A DNA stretch of 64,000 nucleotides, from positions 17,201 to 81,200 of the forward strand of contig JAUIGL010000019.1 in NCBI GenBank assembly GCA_030430165.1. Reading direction: 5' to 3'. Origin of the DNA: a bacterium. GTDB lineage: Bacteria > Desulfobacterota > Binatia > HRBIN30 > CADEER01. The notes under the pieces were generated by a model. That model was not told the origin of the DNA. It saw only the letters and a program-made list of their open reading frames with translations, and ran no database searches. Below are positions 56,078 through 64,000 of this stretch, piece after piece; position 1 is the stretch's first letter; every line of letters begins with the position of its first letter. Position numbers and translations under genes: made by a program.

Positions 56078-56302
56078 TCAGCCGACGACGACGCGCCGCG
56101 CTTCGCTGTTGCGCACCGCCAGCTCGAAGCCGCGGATTCGCACCTGGATCGGGTCGCCTAGCGGCGCGGTGCGAACGAAGCGGACGGTTGCGCCGCGGGT
56201 GAATCCGAGCTCGGCAAGGCGGTGCGACAAGCCGTCGCTACCCGCGACCGCGGTGATCGTTGCTTCCTCGTCCGGCGCCAGGTCCGCGAGTGTGCGCGAC
56301 AT
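56078..56302 (-). CDS. feoA: Ferrous iron transport protein FeoA
   Basis: 74-aa SH3-like cytoplasmic protein that assists FeoB. It begins MSRTLADLAPDEEATITAV and contains GLSHRLAELGFTRGATV and the final strands GDPIQVRIRGFELAVR, all FeoA hallmarks. The open frame continues upstream but the ATG at 56302 gives the normal size and places the Fur-like box 14 bp before the start. First gene of feoAB. Confidence 0.94.
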   Translation of the reverse strand: MSRTLADLAPDEEATITAVAGSDGLSHRLAELGFTRGATVRFVRTAPLGDPIQVRIRGFELAVRNSEARRVVVG

Positions 56303-56315
56303 TCGGAAAGCGTAT

Positions 56316-56330
56316 TGAAAACGATTCTCA
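56316..56330. promoter_or_regulatory. Fur-like box upstream of feoAB
   Basis: TGAAAACGATTCTCA matches TGANAATNATTNTCA with one mismatch, flanked by TT and AA that extend the dyad (TTGAAAACGATTCTCAA). It is 14-28 bp before the feoA start. Confidence 0.72.
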
Positions 56331-56363
56331 ATTGCAACGCAGGTCGGGCGGGCGGATGGAGTG

Positions 56364-56398
56364 GCCGGTGCGGCGTCGGCGAACGACGCCGCACCGGC
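56364..56398. terminator. Perfect 15-bp stem-loop after the MbnP-type gene
   Basis: GCCGGTGCGGCGTCG pairs exactly with CGACGCCGCACCGGC across a five-base loop GCGAA. It sits 9 bp beyond the stop at 56407 and likely ends that transcript before the Fur-regulated feoAB promoter. Confidence 0.65.
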
Positions 56399-56406
56399 GC
56401 GAAGGG

Positions 56407-57345
56407 TTACTCGACGCTGAACAGGACCTGCTGCTCGGCGGGCGTTTCTCCGAACGGCAGTCCGAGCTTGGGGAAGATGGTGGTGCAGTCGCCGTCGAAG
56501 GGCTGCGATTGGCAACCCGGCGCGGTCTCGGCCTGGTTCATTTCGAGGTCGGCGTCCGCCAGCACGCGGCCGACGTCGGCGACGATCACGTTCTGGTCCG
56601 GGTTGAAGCCCATCAGCGTGACCTCGGGTCGGTTCGGGTTGGCGCACTCCTCGGTCGGCGGGTTGAGCGGGGAGCTGCCGTTGCAGCCGGTGCTGCCGAG
56701 ATGCAGGTTGTAGTTGACGGCGCTGCCCTCGGGGCCGGCGAAGCCGTCGACGCGAATGAACTTGTAGCCGCCGTTCCAGTTCCAGAACATGCCGGAGACG
56801 TTGAGCGGCGGGTCGGCTTGCTCGGCGTTCTCGTGGTTCATGTCGAACGGCAGGCCGAAGTCGAAGCGGACGCCGGAGTACACTCCGGCCGGGGCGGTGC
56901 CGCGCACCGTCGAGTTCATTCCCTCATTGCCGGCGCCGCCGCACGCGTCTTCGAAGTCGAGCAGGGCGGCGCTGCCCTGTTGCCACTGCCCGTCCTGCTC
57001 GAGCTCCAACGCGACCTCGTTGCCTTCGCCGTCGATCAGGCGAATGTTGGAGACGTAGAAGCGGTAGTCGGTCAGGCGCAGGTCGGCATCGCCCGAGCCC
57101 TGGCCCGGGTAGGTCGCGCCGCACTCGAAATCCTCACCGCCGACCGTGGCGGCAAAGCTGATCTCGATGTCGCGGCTCGGGCACTCTCCGAGCGAGTTGT
57201 TGACCGCGGTGACGAGCTCGTCGACGGTGACGGAGCGGTCGCCGTTGCGGTCGCCGACGCACATTCCGTTGATGTCGAGTTGCGCCCAGCTGGGCGTGGT
57301 CAGGAGAATCGGTGCGCACATGGTCATGAGAATATTCCGTTTCAT
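56407..57345 (-). CDS. mbnP: MbnP-family metal-binding protein with N-terminal EF-hand/dockerin-like insert
   Basis: Secreted protein of 312 aa related to MbnP, the four-Cys partner of the di-haem enzyme MbnH in the metallo-mystery pair. The MbnP part shows FAATVGGEDFECG, LRLTDYRFYVSNIRLIDGEG, LLDFEDACG, FDFGLPFDMNH, GMFWNWNGGYKF, YNLHLGSTGC and the downstream Cys-bearing ECANPNRPEV. Between the signal peptide (start 57345, behind GGAGGAGGG) and this domain sits a single EF-hand/dockerin-like loop (CVGDRNGDRSVTVDELVTAV). MbnP proteins bind copper near a modified Trp; no mbnH is in the window. The gene follows an outer-membrane protein gene on the same strand. Confidence 0.85.
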   Translation of the reverse strand: MKRNILMTMCAPILLTTPSWAQLDINGMCVGDRNGDRSVTVDELVTAVNNSLGECPSRDIEISFAATVGGEDFECGATYPGQGSGDADLRLTDYRFYVSNIRLIDGEGNEVALELEQDGQWQQGSAALLDFEDACGGAGNEGMNSTVRGTAPAGVYSGVRFDFGLPFDMNHENAEQADPPLNVSGMFWNWNGGYKFIRVDGFAGPEGSAVNYNLHLGSTGCNGSSPLNPPTEECANPNRPEVTLMGFNPDQNVIVADVGRVLADADLEMNQAETAPGCQSQPFDGDCTTIFPKLGLPFGETPAEQQVLFSVE

Positions 57346-57434
57346 GGTCCCTCCTCCTAGAGAGTCGAATGAAGCAAGTTGGCTGAGTTGATTCAAAAAA
57401 ATCGAGGCGATCGGGTAGAGCGCCGTGCGTTCGG

Positions 57435-58562
57435 TCAGAATCGCCACGTGAGACCTCCGCGGATCCGGTAATCCGGCACCATTTGGATCTCGCTGTTGTT
57501 GCGTTTGACGGGAATGTCGGCACCCAGGGTGACCTGCAGGTTCTCACCCCAGGTGAAGGTGGCGCCCGGGCCCAGGTACAGACCGGTGTAGCCGGTGTCG
57601 CCCAGCTTGACGCCGGAGAGCTTGTCGAGCCCCTTGGTCTCTCCGGAAAAAATGGCCTGCAGCCCTAGAGTATAGCCGCGGCCGAGGCCGACGTCGTCGA
57701 GCGCCAGGAACGCTCCCGGTCCGATGCGCCAGAGGAGCTCGTTGGCGTACTGGTAGTTGAAGCTGCCCTGGCTGCGGATGAAGTACTGTAGCGAGCCGGT
57801 TGCGTAGAGGCGCTTCCAGCTGCCGAACAGGTTGGTGCCGACGATCCCGTCGACCGAGCCGGATCCGAGGGCCAGGTCGTGGCCGTGGATGCCGCTGACG
57901 GTGTCGCCGGTAGTGTGGTGGGCTACGACGCGCTGCGGCCCGAAACCGGGCAGCCCGCGCCCCGGCTCGTCGGGAAAGTCGGGAACCCCGTCTCCGTCGC
58001 GATCGACGAAGGGGGAGTCCTGGTCGTGACCGTCGTCCTCCTCCGCGACCTCCTCGCCGAGGCGATCGCTGCTGCCGGTCGGCAGCTTGATGCCGCCGAA
58101 GAGGGCGACGCGAACCAGCCCGTCTCCCCAGACGAAGGGCTGGGGTGAGTACGATGCGAGCAGCGACATGTCGCCAATTCCGGTTTCATCGCCGCTCTCC
58201 AAGCCGTCGTCGGTGAGCCGCTTGAAGGTCCGCGAGATGATCGGCAGGTTGAGCTGCAGGCCGAACCGCTCGTTGATGTTGTAGCCAAACAGGACCTGCG
58301 TGATCGAGCTGTTCATCGATTCGCCGTTGGCGTCGATGACGGTCCCGTCCTGCTGCAGCGTGGAGAAGCGGGTGAACTGCTCGGCGACGCCGATGCGGAA
58401 CCCCGGTTGCGTTTGCTGCACCTCGGTCGCCGTGTAGATGGCGCACAGATCGCACGCCAGCGCCGTGCCGGCGTGGCCGAGCAACGCCCAGGTGACCAGG
58501 GCGAGGATCTTGTGCGTGTGCCGACCGCGCCAACGGGCGCGAGGCCGGAACGACACGTTCAT
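57435..58562 (-). CDS. Outer-membrane beta-barrel protein with N-terminal CDLC motif
   Basis: 375-aa exported protein. Start at 58562 (MNVSFRPRARWRGRHTHKIL) precedes a signal segment ending ALA, and the mature N-terminus is CDLCAIYTATE, a CxxC that could bind metal or be redox-active. The rest alternates hydrophobic and polar residues in beta-strand rhythm and ends in GGLTWRF, an outer-membrane barrel signature. A His/Asp-rich loop occurs mid-protein (DDGHDQDSPFVDRDGDG; VAHHTTGDTVSGIHGHD), possibly metal-binding. It is 89 bp upstream of the MbnP gene, so joint expression and a copper- or metal-related role are plausible but not shown. Confidence 0.72.
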   Translation of the reverse strand: MNVSFRPRARWRGRHTHKILALVTWALLGHAGTALACDLCAIYTATEVQQTQPGFRIGVAEQFTRFSTLQQDGTVIDANGESMNSSITQVLFGYNINERFGLQLNLPIISRTFKRLTDDGLESGDETGIGDMSLLASYSPQPFVWGDGLVRVALFGGIKLPTGSSDRLGEEVAEEDDGHDQDSPFVDRDGDGVPDFPDEPGRGLPGFGPQRVVAHHTTGDTVSGIHGHDLALGSGSVDGIVGTNLFGSWKRLYATGSLQYFIRSQGSFNYQYANELLWRIGPGAFLALDDVGLGRGYTLGLQAIFSGETKGLDKLSGVKLGDTGYTGLYLGPGATFTWGENLQVTLGADIPVKRNNSEIQMVPDYRIRGGLTWRF

Positions 58563-58769
58563 CGAGTGTCCTTTCCTCCGTGACCCGATGCCGCGTGAAG
58601 CCGGCAACGGATCCTGCTGTCGGGCAGACGACGAGTGACGACGGCGTGCTCTCTACCGGAGATGAGCGGCGCGCGATCGTAGTCGCGAGCGATGATCCGC
58701 TCCGGCGTGGAGTGTGCTGGTCACTCGGCGCTCTGCTGGCGGGGACGCCGCGTGGCGGCGCCCGGTCCG

Positions 58770-59198
58770 TCAGACGGCGAGGATCGGCGGCGGAGTATCT
58801 GGCGCGCGCTCGGCGCAGAGCGGGAGCTCGTCAACCGCAGCGGTTGCTCCGAGATCGCGCAGGACCAACCGGATCTCGATCAGATCCAGCAGGTCGAAGG
58901 GCGGCAGCAAGGTACCGGCGAAGGTGATGCTGCTGCCACAAGGGGGCTTGGCGAAGCGGTACTCATCGGTCGCCGGCTCGTGACTCGCCGAGTGGCAGCG
59001 GGGCTTTGCCGTCTCCGCCTCGCCCGAGTGCTGGTGCGCGCCGTCGGCGTGCATCGGGCAATCGGGCGGGCACAAGCTGCAGTTTTCCAGCACGCCCGCC
59101 TGCACCGATGCAGCAAACAAGGAGACCGCAGCGAGAATCGCGGCAACTCGTCCCCAACGGCCCAGCGACTGGAGTCGCCGCGGCGCTTTCGCACACAT
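58770..59198 (-). CDS. Small Cys/His-rich exported protein
   Basis: 142-aa protein with a basic N-terminus ([17 protein letters not shown]) and a hydrophobic export segment ([17 protein letters not shown]). The mature start is dense in ligands: [20 protein letters not shown], then CHSASH and a KPPCG. Such clustered Cys and His residues suggest heavy-metal, especially copper, binding. The C-terminal half (about 85-142) is Leu-rich and proline-terminated. The start could also be a GTG two codons upstream. It lies 207 bp before the outer-membrane protein gene on the same strand. Family not recognised. Confidence 0.62.
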   Translation of the reverse strand: MCAKAPRRLQSLGRWGRVAAILAAVSLFAASVQAGVLENCSLCPPDCPMHADGAHQHSGEAETAKPRCHSASHEPATDEYRFAKPPCGSSITFAGTLLPPFDLLDLIEIRLVLRDLGATAAVDELPLCAERAPDTPPPILAV

Positions 59199-59443
59199 CG
59201 TCACAAATTCAAGTGTCACCCACCGATCCAGCTGGGTCAATAGGCTCTGGCTGCGAGCAACGCCGGGTTGCTCGAGGCGTGTGGCTGGTCGCGAGCTTGC
59301 GCTCGCCCGGTGCCTGTGTCGCGCAGTTGTTGCCCGTTGACACCGTGACCTCGCTCGTCTTCGCGCTGAAATTCTGGTTGAGTGAATGGCTTGGCGGCGC
59401 CGGGCGGGAGAACATTGTCGATGCGTGCGAGGAGGAGGGGATT

Positions 59444-61387
59444 GTGCACCGCGGTGGCATAGCCCGAGTGGCGGCTGGCCTGCTGCTGAGCGCCATTCTG
59501 GGGGGCAGCACGGCGGCGTTCGCCGGCGATGCGGCTGCGGCCTGTCCCGGCGACTGTGACGGCGATGGCGCGATCGGCATCGCCGAGCTGGTGCTTCAGG
59601 TGCGGATCGCTCTCGGCGACGCCGCACTCTCCGAATGCCCTTCGGCCGATGCCAACGGGGACGGGGTAGTTGCCGTCAACGAGCTCGTCGCCGCGGTCAA
59701 CCACGCCCTCGGCGGTTGCCCGACGCTGACCCCGACGCCCGAGGAGACACTGTCGCCGACCGCGACCGCGACCAGCGAACCCACCGAGACTGCGACTTCC
59801 ACCGGCACCCCGGCGACGGCGACGCCGACCCGTACCAGCACAACTCCGCGCACGGTTCCGGCGACCCGCACCTTCACGCGCACGCCGTCGCTCACCGCGA
59901 CCACGACGCGGACCACGTCGCCGATGCCGACTCCATCGGCGACGCCCCCGGCTTCGCCGACGTCCACTGCCGACCCGACCTCGACCTCGACCTCGCTCAC
60001 CTCGACCGCCACCGCGTCGGTAACGCCTAGGGTCACGGTGAGCGTCACCCAAACGCGGACCCGCACGCCGACCGCGACGCGCAGCCGCACACCCACCTCG
60101 GAGCGGACCGGTGCCTCGACCGCGACGCGAACCCGCACGCCGACCGTCACCCACACTCGCACGGCGACGCTGACCGGTACGCGAACACACACGCCGACTC
60201 GTTCGCGCACGGCGACCAATACCCGGCCGCCGACGCGAACCTTCACCCGCACCCGCACTGCCACGGCGACGCGCACGACGACGCAGACCTGGACGCCGAG
60301 CTTCACTCGAACCCACACCGGGACGATCACGCCGACGCCGACCCGGACGCCGAGCCGGACCGGGACCAACACGCGGACGCCGACCACGACCCGGACGTTC
60401 ACTCCGACCTGGACGCCGAGCTTTACCCGGACCGACACGCCGACCCGGACCTTCACCCGCACCGCGAGCGCGACGCGCACCGTGACGCCGACTCGCACGT
60501 CGACGGCTACGCGGACCCAAACCTTCACTCGCACGCCGACGGTGACCTCGACACCGAGCTTCACGCCTTCGTTCACGGCGACGCACACCGCGAGCCGGAC
60601 CCCGACCGAAACGCCGACGGCGACCCCGACCCCCGGGCTGGGTACGCGCCGCTTCTCGCTCGATCCGGCGACCAGTGAGCTGCGCCTGATTCCCGGCCTG
60701 ACCTTCGGCGGTTTGCAAGGCTACCTCGACCTCACGGTGGGCGTGCCGGATCCGGTCACGGGTCTGGCGACGGTCGCGGTGACCGATGCTTCCGAGGTCA
60801 TCTCGGTCGAGGTCGGGCTGCTCAGCCTGTGCATCCGCGTCGAGACACCGATCGCCAATGCCGGCGTGCTCGCTTGCTCGGGAGGATTCGATCTCGGCGT
60901 GAGCTCGTCGCAAGATCACAACGTCGGCGTCGTCGGAGTCGATGGCTTCACCGCCGGCGACTGCAGCGCGGCCGGTGGCCTGGTCGAAGATGCGGAAGCG
61001 CCGCATCCGGGCGTGTGTAACGGGCCGGTGACGGTCGGGCCCTCCGGAGTTGCCGATTCCGGTGTCGGAGCGCTGTTGCTTGCCCCCGATTCGAGCTTCG
61101 CGACGGTGGGACTGCCGGCGACCGCGAGTATCGACTTCGGGCCCTGTGACCAGCACGGGCCCGGCTCGCCGACCGTGTTCGGCTTCGTCAGCGGCGTGTC
61201 GCGCGCGACCATCGAGGATGCCGGCAATTCTCCGGGAGCGGTGCTCCAGCACGACGAGCTCGGCGAGAACTTTTCTTGTGCCAATTGGATGACCGAGGAC
61301 GGTCCGGGACGGCTGGTGCTGGCAGTTCCGGCGGTCGACGGCGCGGTCGACGGCGACCTGGTGACGGTCTTCGTACTCGACGACTGA
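59444..61387 (+). CDS. Exported protein with N-terminal dockerin-like module and long Thr/Pro/Arg linker
   Basis: 647-aa secreted protein. GTG start at 59444 behind GGAGGAGGGG gives a clear signal peptide ([20 protein letters not shown]...). Next is a dockerin-like EF-hand pair ([20 protein letters not shown] and [17 protein letters not shown]), then about 310 residues of Thr/Pro/Arg-rich linker (TPTRTRTPS and similar). The C-terminal 240 residues form a globular domain with four to six Cys ([41 protein letters not shown]). Here the module is N-terminal, unlike most others in the window. Domain function unknown; likely surface-anchored or secreted. Confidence 0.82.
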   Translation: MHRGGIARVAAGLLLSAILGGSTAAFAGDAAAACPGDCDGDGAIGIAELVLQVRIALGDAALSECPSADANGDGVVAVNELVAAVNHALGGCPTLTPTPEETLSPTATATSEPTETATSTGTPATATPTRTSTTPRTVPATRTFTRTPSLTATTTRTTSPMPTPSATPPASPTSTADPTSTSTSLTSTATASVTPRVTVSVTQTRTRTPTATRSRTPTSERTGASTATRTRTPTVTHTRTATLTGTRTHTPTRSRTATNTRPPTRTFTRTRTATATRTTTQTWTPSFTRTHTGTITPTPTRTPSRTGTNTRTPTTTRTFTPTWTPSFTRTDTPTRTFTRTASATRTVTPTRTSTATRTQTFTRTPTVTSTPSFTPSFTATHTASRTPTETPTATPTPGLGTRRFSLDPATSELRLIPGLTFGGLQGYLDLTVGVPDPVTGLATVAVTDASEVISVEVGLLSLCIRVETPIANAGVLACSGGFDLGVSSSQDHNVGVVGVDGFTAGDCSAAGGLVEDAEAPHPGVCNGPVTVGPSGVADSGVGALLLAPDSSFATVGLPATASIDFGPCDQHGPGSPTVFGFVSGVSRATIEDAGNSPGAVLQHDELGENFSCANWMTEDGPGRLVLAVPAVDGAVDGDLVTVFVLDD

Positions 61388-61412
61388 GCCGCGCGGCTGC
61401 TAGCTTCGGGCG

Positions 61413-61829
61413 ATGGCAGATACGATTTTCAAGAAGATCATCGCCGGCGAAGCTCCCTGTCACAAAGTCTACGAGGACGATCTCGTGCTCTCGTTCCTCG
61501 ATATCTTCCCGATCAGTCGCGGCCACACTCTGGTCATCCCCAAGGAGCCGGCCGAGCTGCTGCACCAGTTGTCGGACGAATCCGCCGCTGCCATCGGCAG
61601 GGTGCTGCCGCGCATCAGCCGAGCGGTGCTCGCGGCGACCGGCGCGGTTCACTACAACGTGCTGGAAAACAATGGCGCGCCGGCGCACCAGGCGATCCCG
61701 CACGTGCACTTCCACATCATTCCCAAGTACGACGACGGCAGCGGTCTCGGTGTCGGTTGGAAGCCGACCGAGCTGCCTTCGGACGAGGGCGCCGCGCTGG
61801 CTGCGAAGATCGCCGCCGGCGTCGGGTGA
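61413..61829 (+). CDS. HIT-family nucleotide hydrolase
   Basis: 138-aa histidine-triad protein acting on nucleoside phosphoramidates or dinucleotides. It begins DTIFKKIIAGEAPCHKVYED and has HTLVIPKEPAELLHQL, then the catalytic HVHFH triad (His97, His99, His101). The Cys-lacking CXXC zinc site suggests the hinT-type without zinc. It starts the HIT-pseudouridine synthase-acyl-CoA dehydrogenase run, its stop overlapping the next GTG by 4 bp. Confidence 0.93.
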   Translation: MADTIFKKIIAGEAPCHKVYEDDLVLSFLDIFPISRGHTLVIPKEPAELLHQLSDESAAAIGRVLPRISRAVLAATGAVHYNVLENNGAPAHQAIPHVHFHIIPKYDDGSGLGVGWKPTELPSDEGAALAAKIAAGVG

Positions 61830-62587
61830 CCGCCGAGCTGCAGAGAGTCAGCAAGCTTCTCGCCGCGCGAGGCGTTTGCAGCCGCCGCGAGGCCGATCGG
61901 TTGATCGCGGCGGGTTTGGTCCGGGTCGACGGCGAGCTCGTCGAAGCGGGGGCCAAAGCCGCGGCGGACGCCGAGATCACGGTGGCGCAGGCTGGGCTCG
62001 CCGAGCTCGCCGGGTCGGCGACGATCGCTTTGCACAAGCCGCCGGGCGTCGTCTCGACCATGCCGCAGCGAGGCCAGACTGACGCTCGCGCCCTGGTGCG
62101 CAAGCAGTCGGTCCACGGCGCGATCGATGCCGGCGATCTGCAGCGCGTGCTCGCCAGCGAGCGGCTGTCGGTGGCCGGGCGACTCGACCGCGCCAGCCGC
62201 GGGTTGCTGATCCTCACCGACGACGGAGTCGTGGCGCGGGCCCTGATCGGTGGCAACCGGATCGCCAAGCGCTACCTGGTGACCGTCGCCTCCGACGTGG
62301 CGCACGGTCAGGTGGTTCGACTGCGTCGGCCGATGCGCCTCGATCAGCGGCAACTGCTGCCGATGAAGGTCGAGCGGGTGGCGCCGCGGCAGCTGCGTTT
62401 CGAGCTGGTCGAGGGGATGAAGCACCAGATCCGGCGCTGCTGCGCTCGCTTCGGGCTCGAGGTCGTCGACCTGCTGCGCGACGGGATCGGGCCGATCGAG
62501 CTCGGCAGCCTCCCCGAAGGCCGCTGGCGGCCGCTCGATCAGGGGGAGCTTGATGCCCTGCGGTCGGCGCGTATTGTCGGGGAATGA
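61826..62587 (+). CDS. Pseudouridine synthase (RsuA/RluB/E/F family)
   Basis: 253-aa rRNA pseudouridine synthase. An N-terminal S4 RNA-binding domain (VSKLLAARGVCSRREADRLI) leads to the catalytic domain, with the nucleophile Asp121 in AGRLDRASRGLLILT and IALHKPPGVVST before it. The GTG start overlaps the HIT gene by 4 bp, and the TGA overlaps the acyl-CoA dehydrogenase ATG, so the three genes are coupled. The exact uridine is not assignable; RluF/RluE-like proteins share this layout. Confidence 0.9.
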   Translation: MTAELQRVSKLLAARGVCSRREADRLIAAGLVRVDGELVEAGAKAAADAEITVAQAGLAELAGSATIALHKPPGVVSTMPQRGQTDARALVRKQSVHGAIDAGDLQRVLASERLSVAGRLDRASRGLLILTDDGVVARALIGGNRIAKRYLVTVASDVAHGQVVRLRRPMRLDQRQLLPMKVERVAPRQLRFELVEGMKHQIRRCCARFGLEVVDLLRDGIGPIELGSLPEGRWRPLDQGELDALRSARIVGE

Positions 62588-63777
62588 GCGATCCAACCTT
62601 TCAGGGAACCGACTACTACGGCATTGAAGAGCTCCTCTCCGAGGAAGAGCGGATGGCGCGCGACGCGGCGCGCAGCTTCGTCGACGGCGAGTACCTGCCG
62701 GTCGTCAACCAACACTTCCGCGCCGGCACGTTTCCGGTGGAGCTGGCCGCCAAGGTCGGGGAGCTCGGTTTCTTCGGGTCGAACCTGCCCACCGAGTACG
62801 GCTGCGCCGGACTCAACAACGTCGCCTACGGCTTGATCAATCAGGAGCTCGAGCGCGGCGACTCCGGGCTGCGCTCGTTCGTCAGCGTGCAGTCGGGCCT
62901 GGTCATGTACCCGATCTTCGCCTACGGCTCCGAGGAGCAGAAGCGCAAGTGGCTGCCGCGCCTCGCCAGCGGCGAGGCGCTCGGCTGCTTCGGTCTGACC
63001 GAGCCCGACTTCGGCTCGAACCCGTCGGGGATGCTGACCCGCGCCGAGCCGGTGGCGGGCGGATACAAGATCAACGGGACCAAGCGCTGGATCACCAACG
63101 GCGACGTCGCCGATGTCGCGCTGGTGTGGGCCAAGCTTGCGGACGGGGATCGGATGACGGTACGCGGCTTTCTCGTCGAGCGCGGCACCCCGGGTTTCTC
63201 GACGCGCGAGATGGAGGGCAAGTTCAGCCTGCGCGCATCGATCACCTCGGAGCTGTTTCTGGAGGACTGCGTCGTCCCCGAGGACGCCGTTCTCCCAGGG
63301 GTCGCCAGCATGCGCGGACCGCTCTCGTGTCTGACCCAAGCGCGCTACGGTATCTCCTGGGGCGCGCTCGGCGCGGCGCAGGCGTGCTACGATTGCGCCC
63401 TCGACTACGCGCGAGAGCGAATCATGTTCTCGCGTCCGATCGCCGGCTACCAGCTGGTACAGGCCAAGCTGGTGCGGATGATCACCGAGATCACCAAAGG
63501 TCAGCTGCTCTGTCTGCGCCTCGGCCGGCTGAAAGACGAAGGCAAGATGCGCCCCGAGCAGGTCAGCATGGCGAAGATGAACAACGTCTCGAACGCCCTC
63601 GACACCGCCCGCCAAGCCCGCGACATCCTGGGCGCCAACGGCATCATCGACGAGTATCCGGTGATCCGTCACATGCTGAACTTGGAGACGGTGAACACGT
63701 ACGAAGGGACCGAGGACGTGCACAAGCTGATCATCGGCAAGGACATCACCGGCTGGGACGCCTTCGGCATCGAGTGA
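62584..63777 (+). CDS. Acyl-CoA dehydrogenase, glutaryl-CoA dehydrogenase-like
   Basis: 397-aa FAD enzyme of the acyl-CoA dehydrogenase superfamily. FAD/substrate motifs are [15 protein letters not shown] and [15 protein letters not shown]. The catalytic Glu374 lies in [15 protein letters not shown], the VNTYEGT context typical of glutaryl-CoA dehydrogenase, which oxidises and decarboxylates glutaryl-CoA to crotonyl-CoA. The [16 protein letters not shown] segment is also GCDH-like. It is the last gene of the coupled run and, with the thiolase and ALDH at the other end, suggests acyl-CoA-based catabolism. Its 3' 127 bp are duplicated at 63874-64000. Confidence 0.93.
   Translation: MSDPTFQGTDYYGIEELLSEEERMARDAARSFVDGEYLPVVNQHFRAGTFPVELAAKVGELGFFGSNLPTEYGCAGLNNVAYGLINQELERGDSGLRSFVSVQSGLVMYPIFAYGSEEQKRKWLPRLASGEALGCFGLTEPDFGSNPSGMLTRAEPVAGGYKINGTKRWITNGDVADVALVWAKLADGDRMTVRGFLVERGTPGFSTREMEGKFSLRASITSELFLEDCVVPEDAVLPGVASMRGPLSCLTQARYGISWGALGAAQACYDCALDYARERIMFSRPIAGYQLVQAKLVRMITEITKGQLLCLRLGRLKDEGKMRPEQVSMAKMNNVSNALDTARQARDILGANGIIDEYPVIRHMLNLETVNTYEGTEDVHKLIIGKDITGWDAFGIE
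63651..63777 (+). repeat. 127-bp direct repeat, first copy (3' end of the acyl-CoA dehydrogenase)
   Basis: The last 127 bp of the dehydrogenase gene, from CGAGTATCCG to the TGA, are identical to 63874-64000. Offset is 223 bp and the upstream flanks are unrelated. Confidence 0.95.
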
Positions 63778-63806
63778 GCGCGCACCGGTAAGGAGGGTGG
63801 AGGCAG

Positions 63807-63821
63807 CGCGGGTCTCCCGCG
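63807..63821 (+). terminator. Hairpin between the dehydrogenase and its duplicated end
   Basis: CGCGGG, loop TCT, CCCGCG: a 6-bp perfect stem 29 bp after the dehydrogenase stop. It has the same three-base-loop style as the array at 12992-13250. Confidence 0.4.
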
Positions 63822-63873
63822 GTGCCGAGCTCATCGGAGCGCGCCAGCGCGCACGGGAGCGTATCAACAACAG

Positions 63874-64000
63874 CGAGTATCCGGTGATCCGTCACATGCT
63901 GAACTTGGAGACGGTGAACACGTACGAAGGGACCGAGGACGTGCACAAGCTGATCATCGGCAAGGACATCACCGGCTGGGACGCCTTCGGCATCGAGTGA
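63874..64000 (+). repeat. 127-bp direct repeat, second copy
   Basis: Exact copy of 63651-63777, running to the last base of the window. Because it ends precisely at the stop and at the window end, its true extent is unknown. Confidence 0.95.

Larger units (their letters stand above)
63797..64000 (+). pseudogene. Duplicated C-terminal fragment of the acyl-CoA dehydrogenase
   Basis: A frame opening at a GTG (63797) behind AGGAGGG continues into an exact copy of the last 127 bp of the upstream gene, ending TGA at 64000, the window edge. The 67-aa product would carry the catalytic YEGT segment but no flavin domain. It is most likely a non-functional duplicate or an assembly duplication rather than a gene. 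Confidence 0.6.

Noticed and set aside
59596..60588. 330-codon minus-strand frame opposite the second Thr/Pro linker
   Set aside because: Same artefact as above: Val-Arg repeats from the reverse complement of Thr/Pro/Arg codons.

Overview
The window is high-GC DNA, about two thirds G+C, packed with genes on both strands. It fits a chromosome fragment from an uncultured deltaproteobacterium-like lineage; Binatota/Desulfobacterota relatives are the best guess. This rests on the secreted proteins that combine a dockerin-like EF-hand module (CPGDCDGDG...ELxxAVNxALxGC) with long Thr-Pro-Arg linkers, and on the mix of acyl-CoA catabolism, sigma-54 regulation and outer-membrane proteins. No rRNA, tRNA, prophage, transposase or CRISPR array was recognised.

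Layout. 1-6.8 kb: catabolism and transport (3' part of an SCP2-type thiolase, two MFS transporters, aldehyde dehydrogenase, EamA exporter, luciferase-like oxidoreductase). 6.9-10.8 kb: a FixJ-type regulator convergent with a large GAF/PAS histidine kinase. 11-13 kb: methionyl-tRNA synthetase, followed by a symmetric array of small hairpins separated by GTCCCAA spacers. 13.2-16.9 kb: secreted DUF6174/dockerin-like protein, PhoD-type phosphatase, exonuclease III. 16.9-25.6 kb: overlapping recC-recB-recD operon. 25.6-32.9 kb: YiiX-like amidase, HD hydrolase, secreted unknown, OafA-type acyltransferase, PI-PLC-like secreted protein, radical SAM enzyme. 33.2-40.1 kb: a signalling block with a PknK-like kinase/STAND ATPase, a sigma-54 enhancer-binding protein, and two LuxR-type regulators whose receivers have lost the phosphorylatable Asp. 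40.6-50.9 kb: exported repeat proteins and a subtilase around polyphosphate kinase. 51.2-56.3 kb: a sigma-54-type promoter driving a 32-residue membrane peptide, then an iron block (bfd-bfr, porin, feoAB) with three Fur-like boxes. 56.4-61.4 kb: an MbnP-type metal protein fused to an EF-hand module, an outer-membrane protein, a Cys/His-rich exported protein and another linker/dockerin protein. 61.4-64 kb: HIT protein, pseudouridine synthase and an acyl-CoA dehydrogenase whose last 127 bp are exactly repeated at the window end.

The strongest unusual signals are the hairpin array at 12992-13250, the degenerate-receiver/sigma-54 block with paired enhancer-like dyads, the sigma-54-promoted micro-protein, the iron regulon, and the lineage-specific exported EF-hand module that often ends in a terminal Cys.
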